A DNA stretch of 64,000 nt from Cronobacter malonaticus LMG 23826 (GCF_001277215.2 NZ_CP013940.1:1488001-1552000); one strand, 5' to 3'; positions 45,271 through 54,671 are shown, counted from the stretch's first letter. Notes: generated by a model not told the origin, from the letters alone. Made by a program: numbers and translations.

Positions 45271-45606
45271 TTACCAGCCGCTGACCGCGCGGTTATTGAT
45301 GGTAAAGCCACGGCACTGATACTCCAGCACGATAGATTCCGTCATGCACTGCGTGCCGGTGATAACCGAACACGTTTTGACCGGCGCGCCGTAGGCTTCC
45401 GCAACGGCATAGCCCCAGTCCTGGCACTGGCGGTTCGCAATAGACTGCGCGACGTAGTTATCCACTTTCGCATGTTGCAGCGGTTGTTCGCTGATACCGA
45501 GCCTGACGGTGCCGGTAACTTTACTGCCGCCGACCACTTCCGGCGTTTTGGTAATGGTGCATCCGCCCAGCGCGAGCAGCGCGGTAATGAAAATGACCTT
45601 GCGCAT
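45271..45606 (-). CDS. yecR: YecR lipoprotein (flagellar regulon)
   Basis: A 111-aa lipoprotein: signal MRKVIFITALLALGGC with the lipidated cysteine at residue 16, then TITKTPEVVGGSKVTG. E. coli yecR is switched on by FlhDC although its function is unknown. The start at 45606 is chosen for the signal peptide; the frame extends upstream. Confidence 0.92.
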   Translation of the reverse strand: MRKVIFITALLALGGCTITKTPEVVGGSKVTGTVRLGISEQPLQHAKVDNYVAQSIANRQCQDWGYAVAEAYGAPVKTCSVITGTQCMTESIVLEYQCRGFTINNRAVSGW

Positions 45607-45844
45607 CGGTGTTCTCACAAAGTTTGCCTTCATAACATCATGCCACGCCATAGCCTCTCGCAATCGCCTGAAAAGCCCCCGGATCACCCCGTATCCCGCG
45701 CTTTTAGCAGAACGCTGACGCTGCGTTACTTTAAATAATCACTTAACTTAATTGTTTCGTTGCTTAAGTTTTGCATGCCCAGGCCGACAACTACGATACG
45801 GGCAGTCTTTATCTGTGACGTAAAGAAATGCAGAAAAGGCAAGG

Positions 45845-47155
45845 ATGAGTACCGTCATGATTGCGCAGGGATGGTTTCTTCACACCGGGAATCGACATAT
45901 GAACTTTATTCGCAATGTAAAAATCCGTGCGATGGTTGTATGGGTTTTGCTGTTATCCACAATCGCCTGGGTGGGGGTCTCCGGAGCAACGCTCTGGTTT
46001 CTTCATCACCTGGAAAATAGTCTTACATTGAATGCTGAACAGGCGGGCTGGGTTAACACCGCGCAATGGCTGTTGAGTCTCTCCGTCGTGGGCAGTATTG
46101 CCCTCACTATCCTGATGGAGCGCTACCTCTATTTCTGTCTGGTGCGCCCTGTCGAGATTATTCGCGGGCATCTGCACATACTGGCAGACGGGAATCTGGA
46201 GGTAAAACTTCAGGATCTCGGCCGCAACTGTGTCGGGCTGATGGTGCCCTATATCCAGCGGATGCAGGATAACTGGGAGAAAACGGTCAGCGCCATTCGC
46301 ACCAGTGCGGAGACCATTCGCAGCCATTCGGGCGAGGTGTCGGGCGTCAACACCGAGCTTTCCACTCGATCGGAAGAGCAGGCGGCAGCGCTTGAGCAAA
46401 CCAGCTCCAGCATGCAGCAGCTTAGCAGCACGGTAAAACTCAACGCCGAAAACGCGAGCCATGCCAGCAAGCTTTCCGGTAACGCCACGCGCACGGCGCA
46501 AGCCGGCGGAGACTCCGTGAAGCAGGTCATGGAAACCATGTCGCGTATCTCCAGCAGCTCCAGCAAAATCGTCGATATCACGACGGTGATCAACAGTATC
46601 GCGTTCCAGACCAATATTCTGGCGCTCAACGCCGCTGTGGAAGCGGCGCGCGCGGGCGAGCAGGGGCGCGGTTTTGCGGTGGTGGCGGGCGAAGTGCGCA
46701 ATCTCGCCAGCCGCAGCGCACAGGCGGCGAAAGAGATAGAAACGCTGCTTAACGAATCGGTCAGTAATATTCAGACCGGCTCCGGGCAGGTGAAGAAAGC
46801 GGGCGAGGCGATGGATGAAATCCTGGCCGCCGTGCGCCAGGTCAACGACATTATGGGCGAAATCGCGAGCGCGTCCGGCGAACAGAGCGACGGCATCAGC
46901 CAGGTGGGTATCGCGGTGAAAGAGATGGATGCCGTGACCCAGCAAAACGTACAGCTGGTGCAGCAGTCCGTACTGGCGTCAAACGATCTGGAGCGTCAGG
47001 CGACGCATCTGACCGAAGTGGTGGGTTTGTTCCGCCTGCGCGGACAGACGGATCGTGCAACGCCCGCCGCTGCAGCGCCGCTTTTGCGCCCTGCGCTGGC
47101 CAGCAGCGCTGGGCCAGAGGCAACTGCCACAGAAACCAACTGGGAAACCTTCTGA
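45845..47155 (+). CDS. Methyl-accepting chemotaxis protein with minimal periplasmic domain
   Basis: A 436-aa chemoreceptor (about 540 is usual). TM1 is at ~28-53 and TM2 at ~74-98, separated by only about 20 residues instead of the ~150-residue ligand-binding domain. A HAMP segment ([16 protein letters not shown]) follows, then a full signalling hairpin ([15 protein letters not shown]) and the methylation helices. The C-terminus is NWETF, the CheR/CheB docking pentapeptide found on the abundant receptors Tar and Tsr. It may respond to membrane or cytoplasmic cues, or to a partner protein. ATG 45845 has AAGG six bases upstream; the ATG at 45899 ([10 protein letters not shown]) matches the usual MCP start and is an alternative. 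Confidence 0.9.
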   Translation: MSTVMIAQGWFLHTGNRHMNFIRNVKIRAMVVWVLLLSTIAWVGVSGATLWFLHHLENSLTLNAEQAGWVNTAQWLLSLSVVGSIALTILMERYLYFCLVRPVEIIRGHLHILADGNLEVKLQDLGRNCVGLMVPYIQRMQDNWEKTVSAIRTSAETIRSHSGEVSGVNTELSTRSEEQAAALEQTSSSMQQLSSTVKLNAENASHASKLSGNATRTAQAGGDSVKQVMETMSRISSSSSKIVDITTVINSIAFQTNILALNAAVEAARAGEQGRGFAVVAGEVRNLASRSAQAAKEIETLLNESVSNIQTGSGQVKKAGEAMDEILAAVRQVNDIMGEIASASGEQSDGISQVGIAVKEMDAVTQQNVQLVQQSVLASNDLERQATHLTEVVGLFRLRGQTDRATPAAAAPLLRPALASSAGPEATATETNWETF

Positions 47156-47291
47156 CGAACGGGCATGAGAGAAAACTGTGAGCATCACTCTATTTTTTAA
47201 AACAATATTTCATTTAATTTGAAAGTTTGTTTGGTGAATAGTATGGTTTACTCACAGTTTGCTATTCATAGCCTTTTCAGGAGAGAACCCA

Positions 47292-47929
47292 ATGAAAATT
47301 GCACTGATGATGGAAAACAGTCAGGCGGCCAAAACCGCGATCATCCTTAAAGAGCTGAAAGCGGTGGCGGATGAAAAAGCGTTCCCGGTGTACAACGTCG
47401 GCATGAGTGATGAGAACGATCATCATCTTACCTATATTCACCTCGGGATTATGGCGAGCATCCTGCTGAATTCCAGAGCAGTGGATTTCGTGGTCACGGG
47501 CTGCGGCACCGGGCAGGGCGCGCTGATGTCCTGAATATTCATCCGGGCGTGGTGTGTGGCTATTGCATCGATCCGGCGGACGCGTTCCTGTTCGCGCAAA
47601 TCAACAACGGTAACGCGCTGGCGCTGCCGTTCGCGAAAGGTTTTGGCTGGGGTGCGGAACTGAACGTGCGGTTTATTTTCGAAAAAGCGTTTACCGGACG
47701 TAAAGGCGAGGGCTATCCGCCGGAGCGTAAAGAGCCGCAGGTGCGCAACGCGGGCATTCTGAACCAGGTCAAAGCGGCGGTGGTGAAAGAGAACTATCTC
47801 GATACCCTGCGCGCCATCGACCCCGAACTGGTGAAAACCGCTGTTTCCGGCGAGCGTTTCCAGCAGTGTTTCTTTGATAACTGCCAGGATAAATCGATCG
47901 AAGGTTTCGTGCGTGAAATCCTCGGCTGA
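47292..47929 (+). pseudogene. RpiB/LacA/LacB-family sugar-phosphate isomerase, frameshifted
   Basis: Two abutting frames together make one ~211-aa isomerase. The first (from ATG 47292, ribosome site AGGAGAG) ends CGTGQGALMS-stop at 47534. The second continues NIHPGVVCGYCIDPADAFLFAQ to 47929. The family needs one more base between, coding S-L-N: TCCCTGAAT would restore the frame, where the window has TCCTGAAT at about 47528-47535. The loss of one C in a C-run is either a real mutation or a sequencing error. The rest of the protein, including the GCGTGQG loop, is intact. Confidence 0.88.
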
Positions 47930-47941
47930 TAACGTCTGATG

Positions 47942-47970
47942 AAAAAGCCAGCCCGCGGGCTGGCTTTTTT
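47942..47970. terminator. Bidirectional terminator after the isomerase gene
   Basis: AAAAAGCCAGCCCGCGGGCTGGCTTTTT, a perfect palindrome between two convergent genes. Confidence 0.92.
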
Positions 47971-49390
47971 ACGCCTCTTTGCCAGAGACGCTATGGCCCG
48001 CGTGCGCGGCGAGGCGCAGCGTATCAAACATCCCCGCCAGGCTTATCAGGGCAATCATCACGAACGCCAGCCGGAAACTCGCGCCCGGAATATCGGCGCT
48101 TAAAAAAGAGGTACTTATTACCTCGCCAAGCCGGATGCCGATAGCGCCCAGCGTCACGCCAAGCCCCACAGCGAGCTGCGTGGCGGTGCTGAACAGCGTA
48201 TTGGCGTAACTCATTTCGCCCGAAGGTACATCCGCAAAGGCCAGCGTGCTGATGCCGGTAAACTGAATCGAGCGAAACACGCCGCCCAGGAAAAGTATCA
48301 GCAGAATAAGCCACACCGGGGTCTGCGGCGTCAGCAGCGCGCAGGCAAGCAGCGCCAGCACATTCAGCAGGCCGTTAATCAGCAGCAGTTTTTTGAATCC
48401 CAGCCAGCGAATGAGCGGCGTGGTGGCGGGCTTGATTGTCAGGTTGCCTGCGAAAACCGCCAGCACCAGCAGCCCGGAATGAAATGCGTCCATGCCGAAG
48501 CCCACCTGAAACAGCAGCGGCAGCAAAAACGGCACGGCGCTGATCGAGGCGCGAAACAGCGAGCCGCCATACATCGTGACGCGAAAGGTCGGCACCGCCA
48601 TCGCATCAAGGCGGATCATCGGGAACGGCGCGCGGCGAAAATGGCGCAGCGCGAAGAGAAGCGCCCCGCATCCCGCCAGCAGCAGCGCGCCTGCGAGCAG
48701 ACCGTTCGCGTCGCGCGCTGCCAGCATCTCCATCGCGCACACCAGCGCCACCATCGCCAGCGCGGTGGCGAGAAAACCGGGCGTATCGAACGGGCGGCGA
48801 TCGCTGTCGTGGCGATCGGGAATAAGACGCCAGGCGAGCGCCATCGCGATAAGCCCCGCAGGCAGGTTAATAAAGAAGATCCAGCGCCAGTTCGCGTAGC
48901 TGGTGATAAACCCGCCAAGCGGCGGCCCGATAATGGGCGCCACCAGTGCGGGCCAGGTCAGTGTGGCGATAGCCGTAATCAACTGATGTTTCGGCGTGAC
49001 GCGCAGCACCGCGAGACGGCCAACCGGCACCATCAGCGCGCCGCCCGCGCCCTGTAATACGCGCATCAGCACAAACATCTCAAGCGAGTTCGCCAGCCCG
49101 CACAGCACCGACGCGCCGGTAAAAATCCCCAGCGCCAGCGTAAACACCTTGCGCGCGCCGAAGCGGTCGGCAATCCAGCCACTTGCCGGGATCAAGACCG
49201 CGAGCGTCAGCAGATAAGCGCTGATACCGATATTGAGCGCGACGGCTTCGACGCCGAAGGTGTGCGCCATCGTCGGCAGGGCAGTGGCGATCACCGTACC
49301 GTCGAGGAACTCCATAAAAAACGCGCCCGCCACCAGCAGCGCGGCGGGAGAGACGCCGCCTGCACCTGCTTTCGCCGTTTTCTGTCCCAT
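47969..49390 (-). CDS. MFS drug-efflux transporter, DHA2 family
   Basis: A 473-aa membrane transporter with about fourteen helices. It has motif A (GWIADRFGARKVF), motif C (TWPALVAPIIGPPLGG) and an N-terminal DGTVIATALP helix, which are marks of the 14-TM DHA2 group. Likely proton-driven export of drugs or metabolites; the substrate is unknown. Start 49390 follows AGGGG on the minus strand. Confidence 0.88.
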   Translation of the reverse strand: MGQKTAKAGAGGVSPAALLVAGAFFMEFLDGTVIATALPTMAHTFGVEAVALNIGISAYLLTLAVLIPASGWIADRFGARKVFTLALGIFTGASVLCGLANSLEMFVLMRVLQGAGGALMVPVGRLAVLRVTPKHQLITAIATLTWPALVAPIIGPPLGGFITSYANWRWIFFINLPAGLIAMALAWRLIPDRHDSDRRPFDTPGFLATALAMVALVCAMEMLAARDANGLLAGALLLAGCGALLFALRHFRRAPFPMIRLDAMAVPTFRVTMYGGSLFRASISAVPFLLPLLFQVGFGMDAFHSGLLVLAVFAGNLTIKPATTPLIRWLGFKKLLLINGLLNVLALLACALLTPQTPVWLILLILFLGGVFRSIQFTGISTLAFADVPSGEMSYANTLFSTATQLAVGLGVTLGAIGIRLGEVISTSFLSADIPGASFRLAFVMIALISLAGMFDTLRLAAHAGHSVSGKEA

Positions 49391-49498
49391 GCCAGCCCCT
49401 AAAAATTTCTTATAAAAATTCACCAAAAGATACAACGCTTAACCGCCGGAATTTACAGCATTTTATTAACATTAAGCTCATTTTCATTAACTATGAGG

Positions 49499-49514
49499 TG
49501 TGATTTTAATCACA
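49499..49514 (+). promoter_or_regulatory. CRP site 1 upstream of azuC
   Basis: TGTGATTTTAATCACA, a perfect TGTGA-N6-TCACA CRP site about 85-98 bases upstream of azuC. Confidence 0.85.
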
Positions 49515-49528
49515 AATTGGTTGATTTT

Positions 49529-49544
49529 TGTGATGCAAGTCATA
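49529..49544 (+). promoter_or_regulatory. Possible CRP site 2 upstream of azuC
   Basis: TGTGATGCAAGTCATA, one arm perfect and the other with one mismatch. Its centre is 30 bases from site 1, about three helical turns. Confidence 0.55.
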
Positions 49545-49596
49545 TTATTGACCGGTAGCAACACGCTAACCAGAATGAATAAAACCGGAGCACGCC

Positions 49597-49680
49597 ATGA
49601 AACTGCGTAAAATCCTTAAAAGCATGTTTGAAAATTACTGCAAAACCTTCAAAGATGTTCCGCCAGCCGGGATGTTCTGA
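49597..49680 (+). CDS. azuC: Small protein AzuC (part of dual-function AzuCR RNA)
   Basis: A 27-aa protein (MKLRKILKSMFENYCKTFKD...) matching E. coli AzuC almost residue for residue. It is an amphipathic membrane-associated peptide. In E. coli it binds the glycerol-3-phosphate dehydrogenase GlpD, and the same transcript acts as a base-pairing RNA. Ribosome site GGAG at 49587-49590. Two CRP sites lie upstream and an intrinsic terminator follows directly, so the transcript should be only ~130-150 nt. Too short for ordinary gene finders. Confidence 0.93.
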   Translation: MKLRKILKSMFENYCKTFKDVPPAGMF

Positions 49681-49683
49681 TAA

Positions 49684-49709
49684 AAAACCTGCCGCTGGCA
49701 GGTTTTTTT
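49684..49709 (+). terminator. Terminator of azuC RNA
   Basis: AACCTGCC-GCT-GGCAGGTT followed by seven T residues, three bases after the azuC stop. Confidence 0.93.
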
Positions 49710-49866
49710 ATGTCCGCATTTCTTCTTATACCCGCCATTGCCTCGTTCTGAAACCCTTACTGCTGTTTTCTGAAATGATGGTTCATTTTCAACCCTCCAG
49801 TGTGCCAGGTTCGCAATCGCCGGGCTTTGCCGCTACTATGTGCGCCTTGACGCTAAGGAGAACGCA

Positions 49867-50115
49867 ATGTCCCAATCCCTCACTGCCGAAGATGAACTGG
49901 TTTCCGACGTAGTCGCCTGCCAGTTGGTGATTAAACAGATCCTGGACGTTATCGACGTCATCGCGCCGGTAGAAGTGCGCGACAAAATGGCGAGCCAGCT
50001 GAAAAGCATCGATTTCTCCGGTCATCCCTCCGCCGATCCGGTGACGCTGCGCGCTATTCAGAAAGCGGTGGCGCTGATTGAGCTGCGCTTTACCCCGCAG
50101 AGCGAAGCGCACTAA
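49867..50115 (+). CDS. yecJ: YecJ (DUF2766) protein
   Basis: An 82-aa helical protein very like E. coli YecJ ([25 protein letters not shown]). Ribosome site AAGGAGA at about 49857. Function unknown. It keeps its E. coli place beside azuC. Confidence 0.92.
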   Translation: MSQSLTAEDELVSDVVACQLVIKQILDVIDVIAPVEVRDKMASQLKSIDFSGHPSADPVTLRAIQKAVALIELRFTPQSEAH

Positions 50116-50117
50116 GC

Positions 50118-50141
50118 AAAACGGCCCCGCGGGGCCGTTTT
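50118..50141. terminator. Bidirectional terminator between yecJ and the LysE-type gene
   Basis: AAAACGGCCCC-GC-GGGGCCGTTTT, a perfect palindrome between convergent genes. Confidence 0.9.
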
Positions 50142-50743
50142 CAGTTAAAAAATGCCATCCAGGCGCAGGCCAGCAGCCAGAGCGCCATCAGCCGCTGAAA
50201 GCGCACCAGCGATGCCGGGCTGCGAAACACCCGATGCACGCCGCTGCCAAGCCAGGCCCACGCGGCGAGGCACGCCAGTGAAATCACGAGAAAGCCCAGC
50301 GCCTGAAACGAAAGCGTGGTCAGTACGCGGCCGTTATGCGGCGCGAAGACCGTCACAACCGCCATCGCCATCATCCAGGTTTTCGGGTTAATCAGCTGTA
50401 ATGCCGCCGCCGCGCCAGCGCTAAAGGGCTTACTCGCCTCGCCCGAGAGCGATACCGCAGGTGCACGGAACAGTTGCCAGCTCATCCACGTCAGCCACAG
50501 CGCGCCAGCGAGCGCCATCAGACGCGCAAGCCAGGGGGCGTGGCGCAGCGCTTCGCCAGGCCCTACGCCGCACATCAGCACAATAGCGCTGGAGGCCAGG
50601 CACGCGCCGACGACCGCGGGCAGCGTCGCGCGGGTGCCGTAACGCTGGCTGTTGGTGAGGATGAGAATATTGGTCGGCCCCGGCGTAATCGAGGCCACAA
50701 AAGCGAAGAATAAAAAGGGCAGTTGTTGTGTAAGCAGGCTCAT
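50141..50743 (-). CDS. LysE/RhtB-family amino-acid exporter
   Basis: A 200-aa protein with six or so membrane helices. It has the family N-terminal motif SITPGPTNILILTNSQRYG and the helix INPKTWMMAMAV. It exports amino acids or their analogues; the substrate is not evident. It lies 37 bases downstream of an AraC-type regulator on the same strand, which probably controls it. Confidence 0.9.
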   Translation of the reverse strand: MSLLTQQLPFLFFAFVASITPGPTNILILTNSQRYGTRATLPAVVGACLASSAIVLMCGVGPGEALRHAPWLARLMALAGALWLTWMSWQLFRAPAVSLSGEASKPFSAGAAAALQLINPKTWMMAMAVVTVFAPHNGRVLTTLSFQALGFLVISLACLAAWAWLGSGVHRVFRSPASLVRFQRLMALWLLACAWMAFFN

Positions 50744-50780
50744 GGCATCTCCCGTTGTCTGAGCCTTTATCTTCCGGCGA

Positions 50781-51623
50781 TCAGGCTCCGGCGTCTGGAA
50801 GATTCGTGCAGAGTTTGCGGTAGTGGGCGGGCGAGAGCCGGTAGGCGCGCTGAAACCAGCGCCCCAGATGGCTCTGATCGGCGAAACCGAGCGCCGCCGC
50901 CACGTCTACAGGCGTCATGCCGCGCGCGAGCATCGCTCTGGCGCGGGCGAGGCGCAGTTGCACCAGCCAGGCGTGGGGCGCCATACCAAAGGCGTGTTTA
51001 AACGTGCGCGACAGCGTAAAGCGATCGGTGCCGAGCGCCTGTGCCAGTTCCGCCAGCCCGATATTCTCACCGAGATGCGCATAAAGATAATCACGGGCGC
51101 GCTGCGCCATCTGCGCGTCGCGAATTTCACCTGGCAGCCGTTTGCGCCACTGGCACTGGTGCGTGAGCTGGCTTAACAGGTTATCCATCACGCCCTGCTG
51201 CACAATGCGCATTTCGTCGTGATGCAGCGCGGTGAACGTCGAGGCAATCGCCTGGACCAGCGCGGGATCGCGGGCGATGGTGCTGGCGAAATGCAGCTCG
51301 TAGCTGTCCGGCACAGCGGCGTACAGCCCGCCGAGCGTTTCCCGCAGCCAGCCTTCATCGAGATAAAACGTGAGATAGGTAAAGCCGCCTGCAAGCGGCG
51401 CGTCGCCGTCGTGGGTTTCGCCAGGCTCCAGCAGAAATGCCGCGCCCGGCGTGCTCTGGTGACGCTCACGGCGGCAGTGAAACTGCTGGGTGCCGGCGAG
51501 CGTCATGCCCACCAGATAGCTGTCGTGCCAGTGCGGATCGTAAGCGTGGCCTTCAAAATGGGCGCGGATGGTTTCGATGCCGGTGTCAGCGTGCTGACGT
51601 AATTCAATCCAGTCTTTAGCCAT
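50781..51623 (-). CDS. AraC-family transcription regulator
   Basis: A 280-aa regulator with an N-terminal cupin-like sensing domain (HDSYLVGMTLAGTQQFHCRRE, LEPGETHDGD) and a C-terminal pair of helix-turn-helices (IGLAELAQALGTDRFTLSRTFKHAFG, PVDVAAALGFADQSHLGRWFQRAYR). Ribosome site AGGAGA supports start 51623. With the LysE-type exporter behind it, it resembles regulator/exporter pairs that respond to an amino acid. Confidence 0.9.
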   Translation of the reverse strand: MAKDWIELRQHADTGIETIRAHFEGHAYDPHWHDSYLVGMTLAGTQQFHCRRERHQSTPGAAFLLEPGETHDGDAPLAGGFTYLTFYLDEGWLRETLGGLYAAVPDSYELHFASTIARDPALVQAIASTFTALHHDEMRIVQQGVMDNLLSQLTHQCQWRKRLPGEIRDAQMAQRARDYLYAHLGENIGLAELAQALGTDRFTLSRTFKHAFGMAPHAWLVQLRLARARAMLARGMTPVDVAAALGFADQSHLGRWFQRAYRLSPAHYRKLCTNLPDAGA

Positions 51624-51724
51624 AGCGTCTCCTGTGAAAGGAAACTTTAGCATAACGAGTCTTTAACAAAAGTCTGGAAGATTTGTGCAGGCGGCCCGCA
51701 GGCCGCCTTGTTTCCGAAGAGCCG

Positions 51725-53068
51725 TCAGAAGAAGAGTTGCACCAGCAGATAGCTGGCAGCGCAGGCGCAGCTTACGCCAATCAGCCCCGGCAGGATAAAG
51801 CTGTGGTTTAAGATGAATTTGCCGATGCGCGTGGTGCCGGAGCGGTCAAAACCGATGCACGCGAGGTCGCTTGGGTAGGTTGGCAGCACGAAATAGCCAT
51901 AAGAGGCCGGGAAAAACGCCACCAGCATTTTCGGCTCGACGCCCAGCATCAGCCCCATCGGCGCGACGGCGGTCAGCGCCGCCGCCTGGCTGTTCACCAG
52001 TTTCGAGACCAGAAACAGCACGATCGCGTAGGTCCAGGGATGGCTTTTCACCACGCCTTCCAGTGCCAGTTTCAGTTCATTTAAGTGCGCCTGGAAAAAG
52101 GTGTCGCTCATCCACGCCACGCCAAATACTGAGAAAATCGCCACCATCCCGGCCTTAAACACCGCACCGCTGGAAATGGACGCCGCGTTCACTTTGCAGA
52201 CCACCAGCATCACGGCGCCCGCAATCAGCATCATCATCTGGATAACCAGGTTCATGGAGAGCGGGGCGATTTTGCCTTTCACCTCAAACGCCGGGCGCAG
52301 CGCGGGCAGCGCGCCGAGTAGCACCACCAGCGCTATCGCGGCGAAGAAAATCCAGGTTGACCACCAGGCGTGTTTATCAAAGCGCTGATTCATCAGCGTT
52401 TCACTGCCACCATAGATGTATTCACGCTGTTTCGGGTCGCGCAGACGCGCCTGGAACGCCTCGTCGTCTTTTAAATCTTTACCGCGCCGCAGGCTCCAGA
52501 GCGCGGCGACCAGTACGCCAAAGAGCGACGCCGGTACGGAAACGGCGAGGATCTCCAGAATGCTCCACGCCTCGCCGACGCCGTGCTGCGCGCCCAGAAT
52601 CGACACCAGCGACACCACGGCGACCGAGACCGGCGAGGCGGTGATCGCCATCTGAGAGGCGACGGACGCCACGGCCATCGGGCGTTCCGGGCGAATATTT
52701 TTCTTCAGCGCAATGTCGGCAATAATCGGGAACATAGTGTAGACCACATGCCCGGTGCCGCACAAAAACGTCAGCGTCCAGGTGGTGAGCGGCGCCAGCA
52801 GCGTGATGTGCTGCGGGTGACGGCGCAGCAGGCGCTCGGCGAACTGCATCATGACGTTCAGGCCGCCCGCGGTTTGCAGCGTGGCGGCGCAGCCAATCAC
52901 CGCGAGGATGGTCAGCATCACGTCCACCGGCGGCTTGCCCGGCTCCAGCCCAAAGATAAAGGTTAAAAGAAACAGCCCGATGCCGCTGATGAGGCCAAGC
53001 CCCATCCCGCCGAAACGGGTGCCCGCCAGCAAACACAAAATAATGACGATAAATTCGAGGGTTATCAT
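51725..53068 (-). CDS. Anaerobic C4-dicarboxylate transporter, Dcu family
   Basis: A 447-aa polytopic transporter of the DcuA/DcuB family (DcuB is 446 aa). It contains CGTGHVVYTMFPIIADIA and YFVLPTYPSDLACIGFDRSGTTRIGKF, and ends at a short FILPGLIGV helix. It exchanges fumarate, malate or aspartate with succinate during anaerobic growth. Start 53068 has GGAG on the minus strand. This is an extra member relative to the E. coli map at this place. Which of A or B it is closer to was not resolved. Confidence 0.9.
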   Translation of the reverse strand: MITLEFIVIILCLLAGTRFGGMGLGLISGIGLFLLTFIFGLEPGKPPVDVMLTILAVIGCAATLQTAGGLNVMMQFAERLLRRHPQHITLLAPLTTWTLTFLCGTGHVVYTMFPIIADIALKKNIRPERPMAVASVASQMAITASPVSVAVVSLVSILGAQHGVGEAWSILEILAVSVPASLFGVLVAALWSLRRGKDLKDDEAFQARLRDPKQREYIYGGSETLMNQRFDKHAWWSTWIFFAAIALVVLLGALPALRPAFEVKGKIAPLSMNLVIQMMMLIAGAVMLVVCKVNAASISSGAVFKAGMVAIFSVFGVAWMSDTFFQAHLNELKLALEGVVKSHPWTYAIVLFLVSKLVNSQAAALTAVAPMGLMLGVEPKMLVAFFPASYGYFVLPTYPSDLACIGFDRSGTTRIGKFILNHSFILPGLIGVSCACAASYLLVQLFF

Positions 53069-53275
53069 AAGGCTCCTGCCACACAACGTTGGATGAATCG
53101 CTTAAGCATTACAAATCGTGAGGTTAATCAACGGGAGCCAGATCGGATTTATAAAAACCTAACAAAAACAATACATTGTTAACTTGTGGTTAACGTTGTG
53201 GCGGCGAAGGAGGAGCGAATGGGCGAGGGGAGAATCGTAAGCGCCCCCGGGCGAGGGCGCGGCTAAATTAAAATG

Positions 53276-53776
53276 TCAGCTGGCCTGTTCCACGATGTCC
53301 AGCAGGCGTTGATCCGCTTCTTCAGCACATAAGCCAGCCTGACGCGCCTGGGCCAGTTCCTGAAGAATGGTCGCGAGCAGCGCGTCGTCCTGGCGCAGCT
53401 CCTGTTCAAAGTCGCCAAGCATAGCGAGCATCTCGTCGTCACGTGCCGCCTGCGCTTCCATCATCAGGCGTGCCAGTGCCGCATGGCGGCCATTCAGTTC
53501 ATCCTGCATCTGGCGGAAAATCGCCTCCAGACTTGAGCAGTCGGGTTTCACCGATTTCAGCGCGCCGACCACCGGGTTAGCGCCGGTCTGTTTAAGGTAA
53601 TCGAACAGCCGCATCATCTGGGTTACGTTGTGCTGCGCCTGCTGGCGCAGTACGGTCGCGCTGCCGTTCAGGCTTTGCTGCGCGCACCAGTCGCTGTAAT
53701 AAAGGCACAGGTTAGATGCGTAAAATTCCTGATTCATTTGTGCATTGAGTTTCTGCACCACGCCGAGGGGAGCCAT
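53276..53776 (-). CDS. ftnB: Ferritin-like protein FtnB
   Basis: A 166-aa ferritin homologue. Compared with FtnA, the ferroxidase region reads QAQHNVTQM instead of HAQEEMTHM, so the Glu and His iron ligands are missing. This is a trait of FtnB, which does not store iron well but helps repair iron-sulfur enzymes in Salmonella. It lies beside araFGH, as in E. coli. Confidence 0.93.
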   Translation of the reverse strand: MAPLGVVQKLNAQMNQEFYASNLCLYYSDWCAQQSLNGSATVLRQQAQHNVTQMMRLFDYLKQTGANPVVGALKSVKPDCSSLEAIFRQMQDELNGRHAALARLMMEAQAARDDEMLAMLGDFEQELRQDDALLATILQELAQARQAGLCAEEADQRLLDIVEQAS

Positions 53777-54058
53777 AGAAATATCCTTATTGACAGGGTG
53801 TAAGGGGAACGGTCATTGACCGCGACAAGCGCGCCGATGCCCGTCATCTCCCGGCGGGTGGCCGCTCGTCAGCCGTTATTACGAAGCGTGCATTATCGTT
53901 CCCTGATGTATTAAGCCTGGTATAACTGTGGCTATTTGCCAGTCCAACCCTTTCTTTCTTAAAACGTGACGCAGCGCCGGAATGTTTTTAAAACATTGTT
54001 TCATTATTGGCGTTCCCGGTGCGCCGGGCACTGATTATCCACAGATAAGGAGCAAGAA
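53777..54058. other. Intergenic stretch between ftnB and the DJ-1-type gene
   Basis: About 280 bases holding divergent promoters. AAGGAGCAAGAA at 54047-54058 is the ribosome site of the rightward gene. No operator is recognised. Confidence 0.4.
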
Positions 54059-54616
54059 ATGAAAAAAGCAGCGGTACTGCTGGCACCAGGATTTGAAGAA
54101 GGCGAGGCCATTGTCACTATCGATATATTACGACGGCTAAACATTGCCGTCGAAACGCTCGCCTGCGCTGACTCGCGGGCGGTCGTAAGCTATCACTCGA
54201 TTCCACTGGTGGCCGATGCGCGCCTGACAGAACGCGCTGAGGAAACCTATGACGCGATTATTCTGCCGGGCGGCCCGCAGGGTAGTGTCAGGCTGGCGGC
54301 AGACGCGCAGGTCATCGCGTTTGTGGCGCGCCACGACGCCGCCGGAAAGCTCATCTGCCCAATTTGCTCCGCCGCCGCGCGCGTGCTCGGCGCGCATGGC
54401 TTATTGAAAGGCCGCCGCTATGTCTGCTCGGGCGAGCTGTGGCAGGACGTGCGCGATGGCGAGTATGTGGACGCGCCGGTAGTGGAAGACGGCAATCTTA
54501 TCAGCGGCAAAGGGCTGGGGCGGGTATTTGATTTTGCGCTGACGGTGGCGTCACGTCTTACCGGCGATAAACCCGCCGCGCGCGAACACGCGGATCACAT
54601 CTACTACCCGTGGTAA
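54059..54616 (+). CDS. DJ-1/PfpI-family protein
   Basis: A 185-aa protein with the DJ-1 fold: an acidic residue in GFEEGEA (14-17), ILPGGPQGS and the nucleophile-elbow cysteine near 103 (CPICSAAARVL). Family members act as glyoxalases, deglycases or chaperones against reactive carbonyls. It resembles YajL more than PfpI, but it is not the yajL locus. Confidence 0.87.
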   Translation: MKKAAVLLAPGFEEGEAIVTIDILRRLNIAVETLACADSRAVVSYHSIPLVADARLTERAEETYDAIILPGGPQGSVRLAADAQVIAFVARHDAAGKLICPICSAAARVLGAHGLLKGRRYVCSGELWQDVRDGEYVDAPVVEDGNLISGKGLGRVFDFALTVASRLTGDKPAAREHADHIYYPW

Positions 54617-54671
54617 AGCACAGGTATACGGCGGGCTATACTTACGCTTTGTTCGCGACAAGGAGGAGAGT

